From positions 1,916,501-1,980,500 of the forward strand of contig JAIWND010000002.1 of NCBI GenBank assembly GCA_025330725.1: a stretch of 64,000 nt of DNA. Reading direction: 5' to 3'. The position numbers and the translations under genes were made by a program. Below are positions 12,641 through 25,203 of the stretch, one piece after another (position 1 is the stretch's first letter; each line of letters opens with the position of its first letter). The notes below the pieces were generated by a model. That model did no database searches, was not told the DNA's origin, and saw nothing but the letters and a program-made list of their open reading frames with translations. Source of the DNA: Chlamydoabsidia padenii. Taxonomy: Eukaryota > Mucoromycota > Mucoromycetes > Mucorales > Cunninghamellaceae.

Positions 12641-12890
12641 CATAACCATTTGACGTCTAATAAAAATCCCATCTTTTCGTATCACTTATTTTTTATTGAT
12701 TTGATTGACTACATCTACTAACTGACTGTTTGATTTCTTTTCCTTTGTATCATTGCTTTTAATCATTCCTTTAAACTGTTTCTAAACATTGTTTATTTTA
12801 TGGTTTATTTTATTTAATTAATAAAACTAGTAGATGCAAATATAAGATAACATAAAAAACTAGATACAAAAGGGGGGCAAGAGATATAAA

Positions 12891-15800
12891 CTATTTTAGA
12901 TTGTAGGCTTCAGATATTCTTCGTAGAGCACGACCAGACGGATCATTACTAGACGCCACACGAAGAGCATACACCAGCTGTACTAACCCATCTTCTGCAT
13001 CGTCTAATTCCACTTTACGTTTCTTGGCAAAGCTGACATCCACCTGTAAGATCCCCTTGATTTGCTTCAGGCACTTCTGGAATACTTGGGCATTTTGGAA
13101 GCTTTCACGTTGAGAAGCTGCACCTAGTCGATACGAATCAATTTGTTGACAAAGATCAGCCATGTTGGAGTTTGCCCTGTTCATTTGGATTTGCGCCATC
13201 AAAGCCTTCTATAAACCCATGGTGTAAGTATGTCATAATTTGTATTCCTTCCCATTTGTATCTTTTCTTTTCTTTTCTTACTTACCATCATGCCTTCAGG
13301 ATCAATGGGGGAGACTGGAGTCATACCACCATCACTATTTTGCCCAGTGAGTTCGATTAATGTTTCTGTTGTCGGAATCTTGAGTTCATGGAGCAGAATT
13401 TGAGCATCGGGTGAGAGTTTTTCTTTTGCTTGAAATTCAGTCAAGAAGCCCATCGACATGAATACATCCACCGCCATTCGACTTGATTCCGTAGAGAGAA
13501 CTTCACGGTATATAGTTCTTCGCCCAGTGATCAAATGTGTGGCAATCCATTGACTAAGTAGTGGCACAATACTTCGCGGTAGGGTAGGGACACGTTCCAA
13601 GGCCGATAAGGAGCATGAGGTGATCCAATAAGTGTCGATCGTGGGGTAAATCAGAGACGCCAAGAAGATAAGTTGTTCGTATCGCACATGGTTGGTCTCC
13701 ATCGAGACCAAAAGAGAGAATTGATCCTTGTTTTTTCGTCGTATAACACCACTTTTTTCATAGGTCGTCATAATAGCTTGGAATTGCTGTTCCCAAAAAG
13801 AAAAAAGTCATTAGTATTATACCAAGATGAGGAGACCTATATCTTTTCCCTTACCGTATCAACATCCCATGACAGGACAAATTCTTTTTCAAGTAACTGG
13901 ACAAGGAATCGGAAGCGATCGACAAAGTCATCTTTAGCTACTGTATCATCAGAGAAGGACAAGTAAACGACAGAGAAGAAGGCATCCAGCAAGAAGATAT
14001 TCACCATCTATATGAAACAAAACAGAATAATTAGTACATGATATCTTTTTTACAATTTGATTACTTACTTGATTTGAGTAATAAGACAGAGCCATGATAT
14101 TGTCAGCATGATCATTCACCTTGATGTTTGTGTCGTCGGTCATTTCTTTGCCTTCAATAATAAGGTTTTTTGGTTCGTTGATCAGTCGGAATACACTAAA
14201 GATGATAGCTTCCAAATCTTCTCCGTCTATCATTACAAAAACCATCAAATTAGTCTTTTTAAGGGTGATTGGTGTTCAACAAGTTAATCATATATTACCT
14301 TGCCAATCCATGTTATATTGTCGATTTTGTATTTCCGAGCGTAACCATTCCAGCAGTTCCTTGATTTTACCTAATATAGATATAAAAAGAGTTAAACACA
14401 GCAAATCATTTTTTTTATATCTTTCGCATATGCCTACCTAAACACACACCACCAGTAGCTCTTCCATACAAGACAATGGCACAAACCAACGTGAGCGGAG
14501 TTACCACCAATGCACTTTGTTGGTGATATTGGATTCGCTTGACTATTTCATTGGCAAGTCCCGGGGGTTCGCTCCTTCCACGACTATATGATAAACCAAA
14601 AGATGAGTTTTTCTTTTATCCTTTACAAACACACAACTTCGTCCTTCCCTTTTTTTGCCATTACCTTTGTGATACATTTTTGCTGAATTCGGTAGCCACC
14701 TGCTGAACACTGATCAATTGACCAACACCAAAGTGTACACGACCACATTTCTTTGGTGCTTCCATTCCGTCTAGTAAACGATTGCGTTGATCCATCGCCT
14801 GACTAGGTCGAACCACACCGGGTATTGGCGAAGATGGTGTTTGTGAAGATGATAACAGAGGTGAAGATCTACCTCCAGTATTGTTGATATGTGAATTGTC
14901 GTTCATGCCATGTCCGTTGCCCATATAAACGCCACGAGGTTGTTGATCCAACACTTGATCGATGAGAAATCCCAGTTCAGGTACGATTTCATAAGAAATG
15001 TTGATAGGCACAATCATAACATCACGGTGTGCTTTGCGAGGCAGTCCCGTGATACTATCCATGCTCATGGTGGCGCTGGCTGGTGTAGCTGGTGAGTCTG
15101 GTGAGTTAGGAGGACTGGCCCAATCAGAAGAAGACGCTTGAGCCACTGTTGAGGATCGGGATTGATTAGATTGTAAGGTCGATTCCATCACCATGTCGAT
15201 CATTTCATCATCAAAAGCCTCTTGGTATTTGCCAGTTCGAGATCTTGATTTTTCCAAGCACAATGATAAGGCACCATGTTCACGCAAAAGTACTTGGGTA
15301 TATGCCGCCGTGACAGCCGAGTTGAGTGGTGATCGCTGGAGTTTGTCCTTTTTCACATAGTAAGCACCAGCCAAGCGATAGATATCAGAGATAGGACCTA
15401 GTTGAGACATGACTAAATGGAAAAGGATATTTTAAAAAACTGAGTTACAAGGGAATCAAAATGATTTTTTTCTTTCTTTTTTACCTTCGTCGCAAACCAG
15501 CGCAGGGACAGGCAAGTGGTATCTAATGGAGATATACCATACTAGTAAAGGATCAAGTATACTTCTGGATACGGGTACATATACAACACGTTTACCAAGA
15601 GTAGAGTCACGGATCTATATAAGATAGAGATAGAGAGAGATGTGAATTACATCCAATTTTTTAGGTGTGAAACCCGGTACACCTATATACTTACGTATCG
15701 GATACTATCTTCACTGATGCGGATACTTTCAAACATACGGTCGAAGAATGATTTGAGAATAGACCCAGCAAACCACACAAATGTCAATTGAGTGCGTTCA

Positions 15801-17685
15801 CTCATTCGGACGAGGATTTTCTGAAAAGTAAAAAAAAAGTTAGACTACATCATTTCGATTCCAGCCAAACATCCTTACCATTGCTTCATTGACGGCTGTC
15901 TGTTTTGGCACACCAGCATTTTGGGTGATCTAATACATATAAAGAAAAAAAAAAGAGTTGGTCGAAAAATGAAGGTAACTGTTCAACTCCTGCCTGTTTC
16001 CCACAAATATAAGTTTACCTGATGAATGGCTTGATTGACACGTTTATCATTCAAGACAACCACTTTAACGGCATCATCATTGCTGCCCACCTTCTTTTTC
16101 CATTTCCCGAGGACCATTCGCTTGTCGTGTTCCGCATTGATCACCGTTTGATCTTGACACCAATCTTCCAAACTATCATCCATATCCACGAGCCATTCTT
16201 CATGTTGTTGTTGCTGAAGGTGAGGAGGTGTCGCAATTTCGTCTTGTACCAACATACGCTTGAGATGTTCAATCATTCGATTCGTCCGCCTGGCAACCTG
16301 ATCAGGGGAGAAGATTTCACTCCAGACTTGGTGGTCGATCACATCGTGAGCATTGTTGCTGCCCAGACCCTGGAATTGTAATGCGCAGCTCCATCCCGTC
16401 GCCGGTGTTGGTACTCGTACATTCGGTTCAGCACCTACATAGTAATGCATCCCATAGCTTGCATTTGTAAAGTAATCCGTCCAAAAAGTCGCATCCGCAT
16501 CTTCAACCACCAGATAGTAAGGATCAAAGGCATCATTGGTGGATTCACGTAATAGTTGTCTGAGTTGATGCATCCAGGGCCCGCCGTTGAGTTTCAAGTC
16601 GGATGTCTTTGCCAGTCGTGAGTTGATGTTGTTACTGGATGGTGAGGATGCCGTTGTATAGGAGCGCATAACATTGGGTGCCAGACGTGCCGCTTTGTCC
16701 ACGTACTTGCTCATTCGATGAGAGCTTCGTTTACTGGAAGGTCGAGCAGATCGTCGGTTCGTGGGGTCGCTGCTGGGGCCACCTTTAATTGTACTGTTGG
16801 TGTTGTTGTTGGACATGTAAACAGTAGCAGCCGATCGAAGAGAGTTCATCACCGTACGAGCTCTTGAAAGCCCTTGTGCACTTGCAGTAAAGTAGGACTG
16901 TGGCGATGATAGATTGACGCCTGTTGCCCGGACCCAGTAGTTGCACATTGCCTCGTAAGCCATCCGCCAATTGATTGGACGCATGTCGATTGTAGAGACA
17001 TGATAAATATATGGGAAGCAAGTCGTGGTTTGGTGACTAGTCATTAACGATGTCCGAGAAAATGATTCAGAAGGTTGACCAGATGTCTCCACTATCGTTC
17101 CTGTTGCTGTGGTTCCAGTTGATGAATGTGATGATGTTGAATCCCTTGTATCCCTAGTGATTGGTGTTGATGTTGATGTTTCTGGTATGATGTCCGGTCT
17201 GGTATCGTCTGTCATTGGAAGAATAAATGTTGTTGGTGGTGGTTGCATGTTGGCGGCACACGAGAGGATCATTCGTACAGCAAAATCTACAGGTACCACA
17301 TCTGCAGCCATTTCACCATGACCAGTATCGATGATTCTTGTCCCACGCCCCGTCAGTAAAATCACACCATTGACGCCATTGACATCGTCAGCCTATAAGG
17401 TAAATAAAATATATAATGTGGTTAGGTCATGGGTCTTTTCTTTTGCCTATCGTCCATGCTCTTACCCATCCTTTCAAAGGTTCGGAAACACTAGGACCAA
17501 TATGACCAAGTCGTAGAATACCAATAGGGAAGTGTGAAGCGTTTCTGATCTTCTTTTTACGAGTGTCGCTGACCAAGACTTGTTCAGCAAGAGCTTTTGA
17601 GAAGTTGTATGCATTTTGATAATAGGATCTGGCTTGGTTCATGATAGATGGAAGATCTACAAAAAGCACAATAAAGATGTTGATT

Positions 17686-17732
<47 letters not shown>

Positions 17733-18818
17733 ATCCATGAGACAAGACTTCATAACAACATACCTTCCAAGTTTGCATCGAGGATATGATCAATAATGTC
17801 TTCAACCGACGAATCTTCAGGGAGGATACCGACCCGATCAAATGGTATGCCTGACGCACCATAGGTCTTTAATGGAGATAAATGGACAAAGCACGATAAT
17901 GATTTACCACATTCATTTGCCAAATTGATTAAAGCACTTGATCCCACGGCATTTGTCTATAAATAGTAAGTAAAGGTTAATTAGTATATGTGGTATACCT
18001 TTAAACTTTTTGTTCTGTTTTTTTTTAAAACCTACCCTGACAGCAATATCCAAGCGCTCATTAGCATCAGTATTGCCACCACAATGGAAGATAACGTTAG
18101 TGCGTTTAACAAGTGTTTCACGGTCTTTTGCAGCCAAGCCAAGGTTGTCCTCCATTAGATCCCCATTGATTGCCACCACTTTTTCCTTGACTAGTTGATC
18201 GAATACCGTTGGTCCCATTTGCCGCCGCAAACTGATAAAGGCCTAAAAAGGACAAAAAGAGATGTGAGTGATGACAAATTATAATAGTGTAAGTTCCTTC
18301 CTTACCTTGTTGGAGAGAATCTCCTCTTGTAATCTGATCATAGGATTAAAGAGCCGGCGGTGTGAAGGGCCCAGTCGAATCAGTAGATAGATTTGATCAA
18401 TTTCTTGGTGCAAAGAGTGTAATAGCTTGTACAATAAGGCTTTACCAATAAAACCAGTAGCACCAGTGACCAAGACAGACTTGTTGCGATAAAAGTGGCG
18501 AATGTCCAGAGGGAGATTGTCCGTCAAACTGTCGTGTTGGGGATGTTGTTTTTCTTGAGGTATTGTTTCAGCTGTTGATACCTGTTCATTAATGTCGTCC
18601 CGAGTCAGTTCTTGAGGTTCTTCTGTGATAGTTGGTTGGGTTTCTAATGCAGGGTCGTCTTCGTCGTCTGAGCCCAGCTCTGGTATGTCGTCCATGTTTT
18701 TTACCACATCAAAGATCGTTGGCGAAGACGGTTCGGTAGGCGATAAAGGACTGTTCATAACAAAGTCTTTGCTTTCCAAGTCAGGACTGGTGATTGATAT
18801 GGTTGGTACTGGTGTCAT
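12891..18818 (-). CDS. Fatty acyl-CoA reductase fused to DHAP/glycerol-3-P acyltransferase (FARAT-like)
   Basis: Fifteen exons join in frame to 1626 aa: 18818-18306, 18242-18036, 17956-17764, 17656-17466, 17392-16019, 15929-15879, 15820-15695, 15614-15485, 15412-14665, 14583-14438, 14370-14299, 14226-14069, 14007-13855, 13786-13286, 13208-12891. After a low-complexity leader, the reductase shows GATGFIGK (about 119-126), NVIFHCGGNT, YNFSK (Tyr321/Lys325 catalytic pair) and ILRLGHIGPS. A Ser-rich linker leads to a PlsB/GNPAT-type acyltransferase (from about 840): SRSILD where HxxxxD is expected (901-906), LAGAYYVKK, LEKSRSRTGK (EGTRSR motif) and VPINISYEIVPE. The family makes fatty alcohols and acyl-DHAP for ether lipids, usually in peroxisomes. 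Residue 901 is Ser in place of the catalytic His, so acyltransferase activity is doubtful. Confidence 0.88.
17688..17731. repeat. Poly-T tract of 44 in a FARAT intron
   Basis: Homopolymer (poly-A on the coding strand) in the intron between exons 3 and 4 of the FARAT-like gene. Confidence 0.85.
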
Positions 18819-19751
18819 TGGTTATGTTGTCTAGTCTGGCGTCCCACAGAAGAAGAAAAAGATGAGTAGTATAAAAAAGTGAGAGCGAGAGAGAGAGATA
18901 AAGTAAAGGTGTGAATGTGTGGTAGTATATATATATATATATATAAGAGTATTTATGTTATGATATAAAAGTAAGATGTGGGAATAGAGTAAAGCAGAGC
19001 TTTAGTCAAGAGTGGATTAGCCAATGACGATAAAAATACAAAGAAAAAGAAAAGGGAAAAAGCCAAAAGTTCAAAAATCCGATTCCAGAAGAAAAGGGAC
19101 AGATCGGAATTTGAAAATATGGTTTCATTGGACCCGCTCAAGTGGAAAACCAATATTCTACCCCCTCCTCCCCCTTTCTCTCTCTCTCTCTCTCGCTCTC
19201 TTCGCCTTTTGTATTGAATTGAAAAGTAAATTTACTAGCAACAAGTCTACATGTTTATATCCGATAATTCCGGCACAACTATGGTATATGATGATAGGGA
19301 ATACCAACCAATAATGCTAACTGATGATTCTTTTTTGGGCGATACAAGCTCTTGTGGGCAACTATTTACTTTATTTCACTACTGGGCGTTGGATTACACG
19401 GAAACAAGCATCAAGAATAAGGAAACTCTTTATGGATCAGGGTATTGTATACTTATGGAACTCTCTGGTTATGCGCAAGTAAACCAGCGTTGATTCAAGT
19501 CATATCAGCTTGTTTATTAACACAATGTGTATAGCTAATAGGTTTGGTACCATCTCATTTGGTGCTTATATCGGTTAACACAATAAAAAACCTCGTATAG
19601 GAGTATGTATCACTTGGTACCTGTTAATGCCAAATTGGGGCGGAATTTGAATACCTACTTTTGGCTCTGACAAGCCACTTACGCATTTTTTAAACCAGCT
19701 TTTTTTTTCACTCTCTCTTCCCTTTTCCCAATTTACAGCCCAAATTGAACT
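18819..19751. promoter_or_regulatory. Divergent promoter region between FARAT-like gene and UTP12
   Basis: A 0.93-kb spacer between the start codons of two divergent genes. It holds a (TA)n run near 18930-18945, a CT-rich run near 19178-19200, and two motif copies, CGGAATTTGAAAA at 19105-19117 (287 bp upstream of the FARAT start) and CGGAATTTGAATA at 19641-19653 (99 bp upstream of the UTP12 start). Nothing else is recognisable. Confidence 0.5.
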
Positions 19752-22700
19752 ATGGTAAAAGCATATCTTCGGTACGAAGCTCTTGCTAGTTTTGGGGTGG
19801 TAACGTCTACTCAATCAAACATATGTTATGACAAAACTGGTAAATTAGCTATCACTCCTGCTCTTGAAGAAGTGTTGGTCTGGGATCTTCGTAAAGGTGT
19901 CCAGGTAAGAAACTGTCAAAAACCCAAAAAGTAGACCTTCTCGTACAACATGATAAATTAACAAACTTGTATAATCTTTTATTATAGGTTGGTAAATGGC
20001 ACGAATTCGGCAACAAAGCTGCTGTGACATGTATCGCCAAGGCCCCTAATGGATCTGACTATGCAGTTGGGTAAGTGACCAGAAAGAAAAATAGTGTACA
20101 GGTGGCTCTTACTAAACGAATTCTTTGATTTGCTCCTCTATTGTATTATAGTTACGCTGATGGCACCATTCGTATTTGGAACATTGAAACGTCCTCCTCC
20201 TCTGTCACTCTCAGTGGACACCGTGCAGCAGTTTCAGCATTAGTATTCGACGATCAAGGCACCCGACTTGCATCTGGCTCTAGGGATACCGATCTTATTG
20301 TATGGGATGTCGTTGCAGAATCTGGGCTCTATCGATTGAAAGGACACAAAGACCAAATTACATGCTTGGCCTTCTTGACAAAACCTGAATCAACGATCAA
20401 TGATAATGAACTTGCTGACTCGACTGATGAAGTAGGTGTGGCCAAAGAAGGATACCTGGTTTCTTCTTCCAAGGACACTCTTTTGAAACTCTGGGATTTG
20501 TCTGCTCAATTCTGCCGGGAAACTATTGTTGGTCATCGTAGTGAAGTGTGGTCTTTTGCGGTGTCAACGGATCAACGACTCATTCTTTCTGGTGGATCTG
20601 AACCTAATGTCAAGGCATGGAAGATTGATTGGCGTGTACTGGGACTCTCTTTGGAAGCTTTGGGTACCGTGGACGAAAATGACACCGTTGATAAATCGAC
20701 AACAACAACAACAGATGCAATGGATGTGGATGACGGCGGCGATAATCAACAAAAGGACGATTTAAAAGCAGCAACTCTACAAAAAGCGATCACTCCTTAT
20801 GGTAACTTACCTCGACACTCTCGTGAACGTATCAGCACCATTCGATTCCATTCTTCGGGTGAATTTGTTGGTGTCCAAGCCGTCGATAAATCTGTCCAAC
20901 TGTATCGTATTCGGGACCACGATTACATCCAAAAGAAGATTCAACGACGACGTAAACGGGCAAAGGAAAAGGGGAAAGCATTGGATGAAGTCAGCAGCGA
21001 AATCCAACTGGAAGATGAAATCAAATCTCAAGTCATTGTACGAACTCCTGCTAAAGTCGGTAGCTTTGATTTTGCCCCTGTCAAGGACGTTGCTAAAACT
21101 GGTCATTTACAGGTAATGAATACCACTTAACAGAAGAAAACAACAACAACACTGATAACTCATCTTACCTCTTTAATTAGATCCTTGTCTCTTTGACGAA
21201 CAATATTATCGAAGTCTATAATGCACCATACGATACAGACAAAAAGGATGAAGATGTTGAGGATTACACCAAACTCCACTCTATCGACTTACAAGGTCAT
21301 CGGTCCGACATCCGTACACTTGCTCTAAGCAGTGATGATGGTATTTTAGCATCTGCTTCTCACAGTAAGTTGATCATCCTAACAATTTAAATCTTTTATC
21401 TGATCACCAATACTTTTTACTTTATATGATTTAGATCTTCTCAAGCTTTGGAACATCAAGACAAGAATGTGTATTCGATCTATTGATTGTGGTTATGCTT
21501 TATGTAGTGCCTTCTTACCAGGTGACAGACACGTAAGAACAAAAAAAAGGGGAGTCACTTGATGGATAGGTTGGGTTTGATATCTAACTTGATGCTTCTC
21601 ACTTAGATCCTACTTGGTACCAAGACTGGTGAACTCGAATTGTATGATATTGGGTCTGCCAGTATGATACAATCTATCAAAGCTCATGATGGTCCAGTCT
21701 ACTCCTTGGCGATTCGGCCTGATAAACGTGGCTTTGTAACTGGTAGTGCTGATAAAGATGTCAAGTTTTGGGACTTTGATCTTTTGGAAAAATCTTCTGT
21801 AAGTGCCACAGTGATATACTGATCTCTTAATACTAACTCTGTCTCTCTCTCTCTCTCTCTCCATAGTCTGAAAAATCACTGACATTTACTCATATGCGTA
21901 CCCTCAAAATGTCGGATGAAGTTTTGTGTGTACGATATAGTCCTGATCAAAACCTCTTGGCTGTCTCCCTTCTTGATACCACTGTCAAGGTATTTTATCA
22001 CGACACTCTCAAATTCTTCTTGTCTTTATATGGTCATAAAGTAAGTTTTATTGTTGAGGGGATTGGTTATAACAGGCAATGATTACTAACTGTTTATTTT
22101 CTAGCTTCCTGTTCTGGATATGGATATCTCATCTGATAACACTCTCCTTGCCACATGCTCTGCGGATAAAAATGTCAAACTGTGGGGTCTCGATTTTGGT
22201 GATTGTCACAAGTCTCTCTTTGCTCATCAAGAAAGCGTCATGTCAGTCAAGTTTGTATGGGGAACTCATTACTTCTTTACAGTCAGTAAAGACAAAACAA
22301 TCAAGTACTGGGATGGTGACAAGGTAATGAAAGGCATAAGCAGTCAATGTACATTTTGACTAACATGATATTCTTTTTCAATCTTAGTTTGAAAACATCA
22401 TGAAACTTGAAGGCCATCACGGTGAAGTATGGGCTTTGGCTGTGGCAAAGAATGGCTCGTTTATTGTTAGTGGCTCTCATGATCGATCTCTACGTATTTG
22501 GGAAAAGACTGATGAACAGGTAAATGGGAAAAAAAAGAACATGGTCTTAAAAGAAGTATACTTATAATGATTTTATCTTATAATGTATAGCTATTCTTAG
22601 AAGAAGAGCGTGAAAAGGAATTGGAACAACTATACGAATCAACATTGGTCAGCCAGATGGAAAAAACAGCTGTCGATGATACTATGGAAGTCGATGCTGC

Positions 22701-23431
22701 TGGTATTCAAACAATGGAAACTCTCAAGGCTGGTGAACGAATCATGGAAGCCATCGATATTGGCGATGAAGAAAGAAAAGGATGGGAAGACTATGAACAG
22801 GTAAGCATAATGATAAATGATGATCTTTACACATACATACTTACATTCACGCAATTGTGCTTTATAGGCAAAATCAAAAGGTTTACCGGCGGTCCCACCT
22901 ACTAGAAACACTATTTTGGTGGCGATGGGTGATGTCTCTCCCGAAAGATATGTCCTTGATACAATCCAAAAAATCAAGGCGAATGATTTGGAGGAATCAC
23001 TATTGGTCTTACCTTTCTCCAAGGTCATGTCACTCCTTGCATATATTGAAATATGGGCTAAAAAGGTAACTTGATTATATAACAAAAGAAATCATGAATC
23101 TAACTCACCTCCCTTTTTTTTGCATGAATCGATTTAGGACTGGAATATCATCCTTGTATCCCGAGTACTGTTTATTCTAACCAAGACACACCACAACCAA
23201 ATTGTATCCAATCGAATCATGCGACCTATGTTGGACTCCATTCGGATTCACCTACGTATGCAACTTCAACGGCAAAAGGACATAATGGGTTATAACAGGG
23301 CCGCATTGTCTTACTTGCAACGGGATTGGAAAGCTAGAAACACCGCTGACTTTTTGGATGGATCAAGCACCACCAAGGATAACAACAATGGCGATGACAA
23401 GAAACGGAAATTCGTCAAACTGACAGCATAG
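19752..23431 (+). CDS. UTP12: U3 snoRNP/SSU processome WD-repeat protein UTP12 (DIP2, WDR3)
   Basis: About 12 exons, the first 19752-19904 and the last from about 23138. The protein opens with [12 protein letters not shown] and matches WDR3 block by block: [110 protein letters not shown], then the Utp12 C-terminal domain ([17 protein letters not shown]). Two seven-bladed propellers bind in the UTP-B subcomplex in the nucleolus for 18S rRNA maturation. A Thr/Asp-rich insert lies near residue 300. A CGGAATTTGAA copy lies about 100 bp upstream. Confidence 0.95.
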
Positions 23432-24956
23432 TTATAGATCCCCTCATTACATGTATATTTTACCTCATTACATCATCTCTCTACCTTCTTCCCATTCGTT
23501 ATATCATCCAAACTTCTTTATCTTTTTTATTTTTACTTTGACATGTCACTCTCTTTACATTCTCACATCTATAATAAAGCACTTTGTTTTTATAATCAGC
23601 TAACTATGATGATCAGTCGGGGTTTGACAATATTCCCAGGTCTATTAATGTTATCCGCCGCACCATCCGTCTCCCCCGAAATTTTTCATATCAGGTGATA
23701 ATAATGAACTCATTTCTCAAAAGTGAAAAAGTTTAAAATAGTAACACTTTTTTTTTTCTCTCTCTCACCTACACACATCTTTGATATTCCTGGATCAAGT
23801 TATTAGGCAATTAGTATATGTGAAATCAATGATCTTCGAGCAAAGAATACTGAGAAAGACTAAAATAGAGAGACTATAAAGTTGATTTGCTCCCTCTCTC
23901 CCCCTTTTTTCTTAACCCCGCCTTTTCATTTTGACACTTTGCTGCTAAAAAAGGTAACTCCGTCAAGTACTCGAGTCCAGCCGTTGAAGTATTCTCTAGC
24001 ACACAATGCTTTAGTAAGTAGGAAAGATAAACTTTAACTGAATCTATCTTTCTCTCCGTCTCATCTGAAGAATGCTGATCATTGGTGTATCAGTAATGAC
24101 TCCTTCCGAGTTGTCGCTAGTTTCTTAATTCTTTTTAAACCCAGACATGGCACCCGGCCAAATGGTAAGTTTAGTATATAATTGGAAATGAGGCAAAACG
24201 GTGTCTGTGATCGAAAAAAGAAAAAGAGGTGGTCCTTAGCATTGTTGATTCATTTATTTCAAAACCCGTCGATCAGAAAAAGGAAAGCGTACCCACGTGT
24301 AATGCTTCTGCCAGATTGTGTAATTCTATATCTGTGACGGTAACAACGTGTTCATAGTGGAAACAATAGGATCGAGAAGTAAAAAGGCGATGGTGAAACT
24401 AGTCATTGTCAAAACCATTTTGGGCGGAAGTGGAGCGGGATTTCAAAGTTTTACCAGTAATCTCCGTTGGCATAAAATGGTTGAAAAAAAGAGTTGAGCG
24501 AAAAAGGAAACAATACATGATTGATAATAGTGATCGATTAGCATTCCATTATAAGCTTTAGAGTAAAAGGAAGCTCATTGTGTTGATAGATCATGATTGA
24601 CGCAAGTGAATCTATAGGCACCCCATAATTCAAATCCCGCTTGGTTCTCGTGTAGCACCCTCGATTGAACTGACAACTACAAGTGTATATGAACCAGTGA
24701 ATAATCGCAGGTTTTGGAGGCTAAATAGATTGATTTCCTCCCCCCAAAAGGGGGCTGATATCTAAATGAAAAACTCTGATAACATTTACTTTGTCCCTCA
24801 CCTCCCCCACTTTTTCCGCCCTGCACACCAGGAGGAAATTTACAAGGACATGATGTATTAAACAATAAGTGGTCTTGAATAAAGACATCCTGTCTTTCGA
24901 TTCTTGGTGTAATGATGCTTGAAGGGAGGGGGAGCGCACTCAAACAGCGTCATTCG

Positions 24957-24999
<43 letters not shown>

Positions 25000-25203
25000 A
25001 AACACCACTTTGGGTCTATATAAATTTCATTTCACGCGCAAAATCCCTTTCTCCCCTTTTCTTTCACTTCCCTCATTCTTTTTTTTTAATACTCCATATT
25101 GTATTCTTCTTTTACATTATAGACATATTCAAATACACGTTATATATCTCTTTCGATATATACTTTGCTATATACTTATCAAACAAGATATTCTGCACCT
25201 TAA
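23432..25203. other. Intergenic region, about 1.8 kb
   Basis: No convincing coding frame. It contains three motif copies (23618-23630 CGGGGTTTGACAA, 24436-24448 CGGGATTTCAAAG, 24628-24639 ATTCAAATCCCG), a poly-T tract of 41 (24958-24998) and a pyrimidine-rich stretch just before the APSES gene. A long leader is plausible for an APSES regulator, so part of this may be its promoter or 5' UTR. Confidence 0.5.
24958..24998. repeat. Poly-T tract of 41
   Basis: Homopolymer about 205 bp upstream of the APSES gene start. Confidence 0.85.

Larger units (their letters stand above)
10344..12890. other. 2.5-kb region without protein-coding genes
   Basis: Open frames here are short, Lys- or Phe-rich and overlap homopolymers. 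It holds at least seven copies of the recurrent CGGGATTTGAA-type motif (10601, 11308, 11326, 11543, 12061, 12294, 12540) and a degenerate tandem repeat from about 12061 to 12640. Flanking genes YPD1 (start at 10343) and FARAT (end at 12891) are both on the minus strand. Confidence 0.6.

Noticed and set aside
24146..24166. Short ATG exon MAPGQM followed by GTAAGT
   Set aside because: No downstream exon could be matched; too little to support a gene.
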